A stretch of DNA of 64,000 nt from Doryteuthis pealeii (lineage: Eukaryota; Mollusca; Cephalopoda; Myopsida; Loliginidae): positions 71,586,969-71,650,968 of the forward strand of contig CM042157.1 in assembly GCA_023376005.1 (NCBI GenBank), given 5' to 3'. Position numbers and translations under genes: made by a program. The notes under the pieces are model-generated. The model was given only the letters and a program-made list of their open reading frames with translations, was not told the origin of the DNA and did not search any database. Below are positions 54,418-64,000 of the stretch, piece by piece. Position 1 is the stretch's first letter. The number at the start of each line of letters is the position of its first letter.

Positions 54418-57284
54418 ATGGTGAAAGAAACAGCCTATTATGATGAATTGGGTATCCACCCAGGAGCTACACAAGATGAAATTAAAAAATCCTATCGGAG
54501 AATGGCATTAAAATATCATCCAGACAAAAATCCCAATGAAACAGAAAAGGTAAGTTGAAACTTTGTATATGGTTTTGCATTTGGCTTCAAAATTGAGAAA
54601 GTATGTTGATTTGTCCAGCTATAACTTTTTCTTTTTTCAGTACTAATTTGAATAATACAATTAAAATAATCAAATTGAAATTACTTTTCTGAGACATTAA
54701 GTGCTAGAAATATTTGAACCATTGACTGAGATAACAGTGCAAGTGTTTTGGAGTAATCTTTGTAAATATTTTCAGCTAAAATTTGTAACGATTTTAGATC
54801 GACCAGTGACAGTTAATACCTGAGATTATGATAGACAATATAGCACTTGCATGTCTTCTAACCTAATAGGTTGTAAAAGTCAAAATTGCTCATCTAACTG
54901 TTTAAGATAAATACAGTGTATTTTTTATATTTGTCTCCATGAATATATGACTTTTATTATTTTTTTTTTTCCACTTCAGTTTAAGAGCATTAGTCAAGCT
55001 TATGAAGTATTAAGTGATCCAAAGAAGAGAGAACTTTATGACCAAGGAGGTGAAGAAGCTATTAAAGGCGGAGCGGGTAGCGGGAGTGGATTTGAATTCC
55101 ATTCTGCTATGGACATATTCGATATGTTTTTTGGTGGCCACAATCGACAAAGAGGTCCTAGAAAAACCAAAGACTTAGTACATCAGATTAAAGTGACATT
55201 AAAAGAAATGTATAATGGAAACACAAGGAAATTAGCTGTAACAAAAGATGTTATATGTGAAAAGTGTAAAGGTAAATATCACTTTTTAAAATATTTAAAG
55301 TGTCAATACTTAATTTTTGTAATTTTGATAATTATGAATTCTTATTGAAGAGTTTAATTTAAATGTTTTTTTATTTTTAATGGCATGTTAGTAACAAAAG
55401 AAACAATTTAAAAAATGTTTCATTGGTCTTTTCAGGTGTTGGTGGTAAAGAAGGTGCTGTGGAAACATGCCCCACATGTCAAGGAACTGGTGTACAAATA
55501 ACTATGAATCGACTTGGGCCAAACATGGTTCAACAGATGCAGAGCGTATGTCCAGAATGTCGTGGCAAAAAGGAATTAATCAACCCGAAGCTCCGTTGTA
55601 AAGTCTGTAATGGCAAAAAAACTACCCAGCTTAAAAAAACTTTAGAGGTCCATATTGATAAAGGCAAGTTTTGAAATTTTGTCCAATTTGGAATTAACCT
55701 GCCTGAACTTAAAATTTTCAATATTTTAAAATATGATTTTTACTTAAGCACTTTTTATTCTAAATGGTATTGTTGCCAATTTTATTTTTATTTTAATATT
55801 AAAACCAGGAAAATTAAATTTTTTATATTTTAAAGATGATATATGCATGCTACTTGAATCTTATAGATTTTCTAATCTTTTTAGGAATGAAAGATGGTCA
55901 GACAATTCGCTTTGCTGGCGAAGGGGATCAATGTCCCGGTGCAGAGGCTGGAGATATTCTTATTGTATTAGATGAACAAGAGGATAAAGATTTCAAACGG
56001 CAAGGTGATGATCTTCTAGCTGGATTGGAAATTACATTATCAGAAGCTTTGTGTGGATTCAGAAAACCTATTCAAACCTTGGATGCACGTACTCTTGTTG
56101 TTATAACAGTACCAGGTAAGATTTATAACTTAAAAAAAAAATTTTTTATAGCTTTTCCTATCTCATCCCAAAAATATAAGACATGATCTTTGTTGTGGAG
56201 TGTTTCCTTTGAAAAATCAGCATTTCAAATCTTAGGTTTAATTTTTGACTCTATTAATGTATCTTCAGAATTAGTTGAAAGTGTGTGTAATTTATATATA
56301 ATCTCCCCCTCTCTCTCTAAAATCTTTGATATGATTTTAATAATTTCTGAAATGTCTAGTTTTCTAAGTATTGGTTTTAAGACTTTAATGTTATACAAAG
56401 TTATAAAAAAAAATGGGAGTACCTTTTATGATATGATTTCTCTCCATGTTCACTATGCTTGTGAGCACACTCTTAGAATCTCCCACAGGTGATTTGAAAA
56501 AAAATATTATGGAGATCCTAGGGAAGATTCCAATAATGTATTGACAAGGATAAACCAGTTAATATTCATCATAAAAGAACTCCCATAGAAATTATTACTT
56601 TATTTTATTTTTATTCCTTTGAACACTGTACTCAGTTTAAATTTGGGAATACACAAGTTTTATTCTGTGTATATGATATTATGGTGACCATTTATTTGAA
56701 TGGTATTAGCAGTTTTCTAATTTTATACAGTTTTTGAAGTGTTTGTCTTGCATTGATGCTTTGCAAACTTGAGAAATGAACCAGTATCTTCTAACTGCTA
56801 AATCTTTTATCTTATGTTAACTCTTTAAAAGTAAAAAAAATAACTTGAGGCTGTTATCAAAATCCTTAAGCTTGCTTTGTTTTAAAGTAAAGCTTTAGTA
56901 CGGTTTTATTCTTTCTAGAAAATTATTTCTTTATTCTAATATTTTTTATTTTATCTTTCAGGTGAAGTTATAAAACATGGTGATGTGAAATGTGTGGAAA
57001 ATGAAGGTATGCCAATGTACCGCTCACCATTTGAGAGGGGTCAACTGATAATTCAATTTACAGTAAACTTTCCACCTTCTAATTTCATTCCTCTTGAAAG
57101 ACTGTCAGAGCTTGAGAAACTGCTGCCACCACGCCAAGCTGTGGACATTCCAGAAACTGCAGAGGAGTGCACTCTATCTGAATTTAATCCTAAGGAAAGT
57201 CGAGGTTACCGCCGAGGTGAAGCCTATGATGATGACGATGATGATCACATGGAACATCCACGTGTACAGTGTGCGACTCATTGA
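54418..57284 (+). CDS. DNAJA1-like: Type I HSP40 co-chaperone, DNAJA1/A4-like, 401 residues
   Basis: J-domain partner that stimulates Hsp70 ATPase and binds unfolded clients in the cytosol. Exons: 54418-54549, 54980-55271, 55436-55663, 55885-56115, 56962-57284; they join in frame to 401 codons (human DNAJA1 has 397). Residues 1-70 form the J domain with HPD at 34-36. A glycine-rich linker follows, with [10 protein letters not shown] at about 87-96, typical of A1/A4 rather than A2. Four zinc motifs start at C137 (CEKC), C153 (CPTCQGTG), C180 (CPEC) and C196 (CKVC). Client-binding C-terminal domains follow. The tail is acidic (D-rich, then HMEHPRVQ) and ends CATH, where relatives carry a farnesylated CaaX box. 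All splice sites are GT-AG except the fourth coding exon's donor, AAG|GCAAGT. Start: the ATG at 54418 lies 15 bases inside the exon and opens directly into the J domain ([12 protein letters not shown]). Confidence 0.96.
55664..55884 (+). other. GC-AG intron in the DnaJ gene
   Basis: The exon ends gataaag and the intron starts gcaagt. Using GC as donor keeps the frame (lysine, split glycine, then MKDGQ). The only nearby GT (55668) would break it. The rest of the donor matches the strong consensus found at GC donors. The acceptor is tttttag at 55878-55884. Confidence 0.9.
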
Positions 57285-57708
57285 TACCAGTGACAATCAT
57301 TTTGTGAATCTAGATCCAATCTTTAACATCCACCTTCAGTTGACTACTACTGCCTAAAATGATTAACAACACACACTCCTCCATCTTGGTTACCTGGTAA
57401 TCTTGCTTATTCCATCTGCTTCATTCTCTAATCTCTTCACTTGTTAAGAACATCTGACATTTCTAGTCTCAAATGCAGTAGCAGAATTTCTTTTAAAAAA
57501 TCTTCTTTTCTCTGTTGCAAGTTAGTGAAAATATTTTCCTTCACTGTTGGTTGTATATTCTTGTATTTAAAAATTGAAGATATGTATGTGTGTATATATA
57601 TATATCTACACCCACACACTATAAGAATTAATGCAATTCTTCCTCCTTTATGGAAGAAAATTAAATGAAGCAAGAGAATAAGCAAACAATTGAGGCATTT
57701 GAGTTCTC

Positions 57709-57739
<31 letters not shown>

Positions 57740-58640
57740 CCTTTAATTTATTGGAGAATATCAAGCAGCAGATGGGAGGCTAAAGATGTGCTAATTATTC
57801 AAATAATCTATTTGAATGTTCAATTCTGGAAAACAAAACAAAACCCCCTAAGAGTTGCCCATTTGCTGTGCTGACTAGATATTTGCAAAGGGACCCACCA
57901 AAATGTTTACTTCACATGGTCAACTTGCTTTCTCAAATATGGATGTAATAAAAACTTGGAATAAAATTAGATCAAACTTCCAATTTCTTCCCCCCCTCCT
58001 TATCAAATATTTTGTGCTTAAACTAATGTCCTCTATAAATGTCTGCTTTTTCTCCTCTTACAGGATTTTGTTGAAACTTGCCTAAATTAAGGTTACTCTT
58101 TACCCTTAAGTACATTAGACTGGCCTATTTTCAGGCGGATTCTCAGAACAAAGAAAAAAAAAATCATTATTGGATTTTATTCATTCAAACTCCTCCTCCT
58201 CCTCAAGGAATTCAGATTTGTCACTTTTTCACTTGATAATAATTTCTGTTTCTGAATCTTCCAACATCTGTTTTTATCTCCTGGGCTTTTTTTTTTTTTT
58301 TGTTTTGATGAATGAAGTTGGCCAAATAAGCCAAACTGTAAAACACCACTTTGACAATTCTTAGCTAGTAACATTTTCCATTGAAGGCCAAAGGAAGTTG
58401 ACCTTAAATTTAATATCCAAGAGAGGTGAGGGTGGTGGTGGTGATGGTGGCTTTAACACTTCTATAAAACAAGCCTTTTTTTTTTTCTTTTCTTTTTACT
58501 CCATGTTAAATCTTGGAATTTTAATGTCTAGATATATCAGTCTTACCAGTTCCATCATGGTTTGCTTGTTAGTTTAATGCAATAGATAATTTTTCTTCTG
58601 TATTTATATTGTATAATAAAGATCAAGTTACAAAATTGTT
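57285..58640 (+). other. Probable 3' UTR of the DnaJ gene
   Basis: Non-coding sequence after the stop codon, with a (TA)n/(TG)n patch at 57585-57606, an A-run of about 27 at 57710-57736 and T-rich tracts. It runs to the polyadenylation signal at 58615-58620. A second AATAAA at 60323-60328 could mark a longer form. Confidence 0.6.
58615..58620 (+). terminator. Polyadenylation signal
   Basis: aataaa in gtataataaagatcaag is followed within 25 bases by a GT-rich stretch (ttgttgtgtcac), as expected for a cleavage site near 58635-58640. Confidence 0.6.
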
Positions 58641-60377
58641 GTGTCACTTGATCCTCCCAAAAAATCTTTTGAAATTCTAATTCGGTATGATGTAAACTGC
58701 CTAATTAAAAACAAATTTGGAAAAAAAAAAAATGCATCCCACTCTTCGTCTTCCGACCTCCTTTTTGTTAATCACTTTTGTTCAGCTAAAAATCCTCTTC
58801 CCTTTACAACAAAATTCTTTGCTTGTAGAAAGGGAATGGGCAGAGTTGCAGACTTGTACATTTACTTGGAAATTTATTAGCCTAAATTTAAAAAGTAAAA
58901 TTGGTTATATATATATATATATAATCTGTTGCCATTAATATTATTATAGAGCTTTACAAAATCAAATTAATCCTATCAGAATCTTTTAATCTATTCTAAA
59001 GTCTGTATTGGCCATTGCAATACTTTACTTTTATCTGTAACTGGATTTTTATAAACCAAGCTATTCTGATTTTATCTCTCATGAATGGAATATTAACATT
59101 GCTTTCTAATATTTTTAGTGGGCTTAATCAAGCAATTACTGATCAATAGAAAATTCATACTCAAATTTTCCAGAGTATATTAAAAAAAATTGCAGTTGTT
59201 GAATTGTAAAATCTGTCATAGCTATTTTTCAAATTTACTTAAAATTAACCACTTTTAGGAGATCAGACTAATCTTAAAGGAAATTTAACTTTATAATTGC
59301 ATTTAAATTTTTCAAAGTTCACTTAGAATCAGTTTGATAGTTTCTAGATAACAAAATAAGGAACTCAGTGCATGCAAATTAATAACTCTACCAATGTAAA
59401 AAAAAAAAAAAAAATACTGGAATATAAATTTAGATTAATAAGTGGAGTATTTGATAGCATTGCTTTACCAGTATCTTCTGATCCTCCCCTCTCAGCCCTG
59501 GTTCTCAAATTAAAATCAAAGCATTTCTTAAAAAGCAATAGGTAATTAATGTCAGATACAAACTGAAATTTTATATAATCTTGCTCGTGGGAATGCAAGT
59601 ATACCTTGGTCAACAAAATTCATATGAATTATAGCTGACAAAAGATAATTAAAATTATATTTAAATTATTTTCTTTCTTACTCTCATTTAGGATGAACAT
59701 GCTTTAAATCCCGTCTAACCTTAAATTTAATGACTTTGAATTATTCTCTAAAGTGCTAAATGCATTCCTAAAAATAAACTTAACATTTCTTCAAAAAGCA
59801 GGACTCGCTTTTTTCTTTTAAGTGATGCAAAGAAATAAATGCTTTTGTATTTTGAAGTTTACAGAATTTACAAAATAATAAGAAAATACTAAATTGTGCT
59901 GTAGATTAAAATGTCTAAAATAGAAATGGAACCCTAAAGCCGTTTCAAATTGTTGGTTCAAAAAAAGAATTTTTTTTTTTTGTGTGTGTGAGAGTGTGTG
60001 AATCTGATTAGTTGATTTGTACAGTGACAGCAACAGGAATGAAGTGTAAAAGATTTTCTTTTTTAAATCCAAATAAATTTTCATAATTTCCTCTTGATCA
60101 GTTTTTTCTTTCCTTCTCTTCAAATGTTTATGGTTAAAGGAATGGGGTTTTAGGATTATCTAAATCTTTCCATTGGATGTTTCACTTTAGCAACCAAATA
60201 TTATCAGATTTTTTTTTCCCTAACGGTACCAAATCTTTTGTACAATCTCAATTTTATTTATATAAAAAAAAAAAAAAAAAAAAATTAAAACCTTTGAACT
60301 TTTTCCCTCCATATAAAAAGCCAATAAACTGATTTCAGGAAGACCTGTTTGAATCTCACCAAGTGCTTATCTTTTAT
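58641..60377. other. No gene seen
   Basis: AT-rich intergenic sequence. It has (TA)n at 58906-58923, poly-A at 59398-59414 and 60266-60285, and an alternative AATAAA at 60323. No coding signal is recognised. Confidence 0.45.
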
Positions 60378-60596
60378 TGGACCATATGACCTTTAGGCAC
60401 CCCTTTTTGATCTAGATTCAGAAGGATGTTTTTCATTTACACCATCAATATCCGGTTGTTGGTTAGGGGTTAGTTTTATCATTTAAAAAAAAAAACTCTA
60501 AAAATCGTCTTTTTAAAAACAACCCGATATTGACAGTGTAAATGAAAAACGTCCTTCTGAATCGAGATCAAAAAGGGCCTAAAGGTCATATGATTA
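60378..60596. mobile_element. Telomere-motif hairpin MITE, copy 3
   Basis: The ends are attggaccatatgaccttta then ggcaccccttt, and complement. The inner arm is gatctagattcagaagg. The loop-side motif ggttaggggttag is at 60460-60472. It lies downstream of the DnaJ gene. Confidence 0.85.
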
Positions 60597-62699
60597 TATT
60601 TCTGATATTTATTTTATTTTATTTTTACTGGTAAAATGACAAACCAAGTTTTAACAATACTTTATTCAGATTATATATTACTCATATTGAATTTAATACA
60701 TGTCACTGAAGGTAATTCAAATCTAGTGTAATCATAGAAAAGGGCATTAACTCTGACAATATGGTGGAACACTTTACAATTTAATGCTATCTTTATTTTA
60801 CTCCTGTGGTAAGGATAAAAAAACCTGAGTGTACCAAACTTTGTTCTGGATATAAGTTAACTTATGACCATTGAATTATTTTCACAGCCTGGCATAAGGT
60901 TTCACTTTTTGAGCACTCATCTGCCATAGTTTATAAAGCTATTTCAACTTTAGTACTTCTAGTAAAATTGTTTTCTAGCCAATTAGTAAACTTTGTAGTT
61001 CATTTCTATATTTATACATTTAAAAGGTAACCTTTGTTCTCAATTATAAATATATTTGATAATTTATTTCAATCGAAAAGATAAAATCTCTGAATAAGAT
61101 CTTACAGTTGCCCTGAAGTGAAAAAATTGCCATTTATATATTAAGACGTGATGACCCATGAATCTATTCTAACAGCAGTGATAATATTGGATGATGAAAA
61201 TAAAATGATGTTCATCATCTAATGTAGACCACTATAAAAATTTGTGAAAATTCCATGAAATACAGGTATAATAGCCCAACTTTAAACTAAGATAACTTTT
61301 TTTTTTTTTTTTTTTTTTTTTTCATATTATATAAATTTAGTGAAGACGAGTAAAATAAATGAAATAACCTTTTTAATATCAAATTTGGTTTTGTAAAGCA
61401 GGTAGATAAACATTTTTATTTCATATAAAAATGTAGTTTAGTTTTGATTGAGGGTTCATATTTAAGGTCAAGATTGTAACTATCAACAAAACAATCTTTT
61501 TCAATCTTATTTTTTTCCGGATGGGGGATAAAAATCAATTTTTGTTGAGGTGGAAAGAAGAAATTGTTTTGGCAAAAGAATATAGATAATTTAGTTTATA
61601 TAAAATCACTTGTAACAGTTAAATCTCATTGAATATAATAAATTAAGTTTGATCTCAAGTTATACCAGATGTATTACTGATTATGAATAATCTAAGTTTG
61701 ATCTGTCATAGGTATGGCAGCACTCAGTGAGAATCAAACCTATTGCCAAGCTTGCTATCCCCCTCCCCTCCATTAGTATTATTCATCGTATATAAGCTTT
61801 AATGTTTAAAAAAAGATTTACTTTGAACATTGCAGCTTGTTTAAAGTCAGCTGACCTCCACCCTCCTTCTTAGAGGATGATGAAATAATTTCTATTTAGA
61901 GATTGCCCATTACTAATTAACATATTAACTTACAACTATCAAACATTTTCCCATTATTTTAAAACATTGGAGTAAAGATTAAATTTAGTGTTTGGTTTTT
62001 AATAATGCTAATTGTTGTATAAGCATTTTATGTACATATTTATACAACTTACATTGCAAATTTTATAAGTATTTTAAATGAATTGACTGGCAATATATGG
62101 TATTATGTATTTTTTTCTCTTCATATGCACCACAAATCTATTCGATTTCAATATAATTTTCTAAACACAATACACGGAACAAACTTAGGAAAAGAATATT
62201 TAAATGCTTTACTTGAAAGTTAACATTGATTAGTTAATATTAATTTTATGACACCAAAGCAGGACAGCTTTTCAGATGTAAATATTAAAGGAAAAAAAAA
62301 AAAAACTTGAAAATATTAATAGTAAATAAATTCTGAAATAAAGATTTTTGGTAATTCTTCTGGTTATGTTACCTCTAAATCTTGATAAGTAACAAAAAAA
62401 ACCTTATTTTAAAGGTATAATTTATGCTTCTACAAAAGCAATGGCTATCATGGCAAAGAAATAATAGCTTTAAGTTGTAATTAAAAGATTAAACAAAATA
62501 ATTGTTTTGGCTTAATCTGTCTATTCATATTGGGCAAAGTTTTTTAAAAATCATTAAAATCTCAATGTTCAAATAATTTTGACTTATCAGATAAGAATAT
62601 CTTTCAGTTAATCAACAAATATTGACTTGCCAATAATGATGTAACCGGTTGAAAAGCAAAAGGTTTCAACAGTGAAAAATAAAAGATGAAATGTGACAT
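60597..62699. other. No gene seen
   Basis: AT-rich intergenic DNA with poly-T at about 61298-61322 and poly-A at 62291-62305. Nothing recognised on either strand. Confidence 0.45.
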
Positions 62700-63035
62700 T
62701 TATTCCAATCATTCACATTGAAATGCTTACTTGACAGTTTCTGTCATCAGAAACCAAATAATGTATTATATTATAAAAGAATGACTCCAATTGTTTTGCT
62801 CTATGCAATATCAGATTCTCAAAAGATGTTGAAATGTGATACTCTCAACACGAATTCCAATCATTCACATTGATAATGATTGTTTACCAATTTCTTCAAA
62901 AATGATGCAAATATTTCCAGCATTATTATCAGAATATTTTTCCTGATTTTCTATGATCATTTACTATATAAAAGAATGAATCCATTTACTTAACTTTATG
63001 TAATATCAGAGGTTTTCTCAAGTTTTAGCCTGAAA
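62700..63035 (+). repeat. Diverged tandem duplication (two units)
   Basis: ccaatcattcacattga occurs at 62705 and 62859. Further shared phrases in the same order are tataaaagaatga, tcca and aatatcaga. The units are of unequal length (about 150-165 bp) and clearly diverged. Confidence 0.6.
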
Positions 63036-63385
63036 AGTATCTTTGCCACATGATTAGCAATCAGTTTCCGTGAACAGAAAAATTTCAATTTCCAATATGT
63101 CATTCAAATGTGCCAATTGCTCAGTTTTATAAGATTCTCTTTAAAACCCATCCTTAAAAATATAAAAATGCAATTCAAATATGCATAAACCTTTTAAGAA
63201 AGAAAAAAAAAAATTGTGATTCTTATTTTATACCCATTTATTTCGGTAATTATAATTTTAACACATTAAAAAGTGTTATAACTTTTGAAGTGTTTAATTT
63301 TTAAGCCTTGTTTATAGGCCTTCATCTACTCTAACAGGTTGTAATAAAATCTATTTTTTAATCTTAGTGAACGTTCATTGAAGAG

Positions 63386-63421
<36 letters not shown>

Positions 63422-63773
63422 AATAGAATAAACTAAAATGGACCATAGCATTTGTTGTAGCAATGACTCAAAGGTTGAAACTGTTAAAGAGAAGGTTTTA
63501 TTTTAGGTTTATCTTTTTATAAAATCTACTTTTATGCTGAAGTTGTTCCTGTATTGCAAGTTTAGTAGAGAATTGAATGTCAAAGGACTTTTCAAAACTG
63601 CTAAAAATACAAGAGAAAAAGAAAGTTGAACTACTGAACAGATACTTAGCTTTTGTCGCCCGACAATGGCTAGTCAAAATGGTATCTATGATTGACATAT
63701 AACTACTTTCTTTTTGTTGTTATAACAATGTGTGTGTTCAATCCATTTTATGATTTTTCAGCTATACACAATG
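63036..63773. other. No gene seen
   Basis: AT-rich, with an A-run of about 30 at 63389-63418. No coding feature. Confidence 0.45.
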
Positions 63774-63953
63774 TACAGAGTGGTCTGAAAGTTTTGTTAC
63801 TCCTACATAGTAAGTTATGTAATTATTTTACATCAAAAAAAAAAAAAAAATCTTTAAAAATTCAATTATTTTCTAGAATTTTGGGTTTTATTATGTAATT
63901 ATTTTACCAATAAAAAAAATGTAGGTGTGACAAGACTTTTGGACTACCCTGTA
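63774..63953. mobile_element. Tc1/mariner-style MITE (180 bp)
   Basis: The left end is tacagagtggtctgaaagtt then ttgttactcctaca. The right end is the complement (tgtaggtgtgacaagactt, ttggactaccctgta). TIRs are about 35 bp with a few mismatches and TA at each edge. The interior is AT-rich and non-coding. Confidence 0.85.
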
Positions 63954-64000
63954 GGGCTCAGCCCCCCCCCCTCCACTGCTCAGTAGTGCAATCATGAAGG

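Noticed and set aside
55272..55348. Extension of DnaJ exon 3 into the following sequence
   Set aside because: The frame continues open for 25 codons, but the strong donor at 55272 and the conserved continuation VGGKEGAVE at 55436 place it in an intron.
56190..56492. 100-codon frame within DnaJ intron 5
   Set aside because: AT-rich with no domain. The flanking exons join in frame without it.

Overview
The window is nuclear DNA from an animal: AT-rich, gene-poor and dominated by repeats. It carries one intron-containing gene with metazoan splice signals, RTE, I/Jockey-like and endonuclease-tailed LINEs, mariner and hAT elements, tRNA-derived SINEs and many (TA)n microsatellites. The mix and the style of the transposon proteins suggest a lophotrochozoan, probably a cephalopod mollusc. 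This is inferred from general resemblance, not from a search.

Layout. 1-14292 is a giant near-perfect palindrome: two arms of about 7 kb around a loop of about 90 bp. Each arm holds its own smaller hairpins (near 1598-2619, 4132-4933, 6145-6309 and 6645-6937 on the left), a GGTACCACC-ended element and a dead DD34D mariner. 14293-24000 holds LINE fragments, SINEs, paired MITEs, an open 331-codon C-terminal piece of a LINE with a restriction-like endonuclease motif (19022-20014), and a small LTR-like element (22153-23583). 24066-24600 is a diverged paralogue of the palindrome centre that lacks one nested hairpin. 24700-35400 holds LTR-like pieces, a second broken copy of the same LINE, a 127-bp tandem array, several MITEs, an RTE end and a hAT element. 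35570-38075 is an I/Jockey-like LINE ORF end split by a 2-kb minisatellite that grew from its own zinc-knuckle codons. 38897-40420 is a 110-bp higher-order satellite interrupted by a SINE. 40700-46670 holds more inverted-repeat elements, LINE tails and a hairpin with a tRNA-like core.

46700-64000 is quieter. It contains the only conventional gene, a type I (class A) HSP40/DnaJ of the DNAJA1/A4 type on the plus strand. It has a probable non-coding first exon ending at 48735, a 5.7-kb first intron, and five coding exons between 54418 and 57284 encoding 401 residues. One intron is GC-AG. The promoter region carries a heat-shock-element core and a CRE-like site, and a polyadenylation signal lies at 58615-58620. 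The remainder is AT-rich sequence with two more small MITEs.

Apart from the HSP40 gene, nothing here needs to be a working host gene. The interest lies in repeat architecture: the giant nested palindrome, the coding-sequence-derived minisatellite, hairpin elements with telomere-like or tRNA-like loops, and copies whose differences let one order events.
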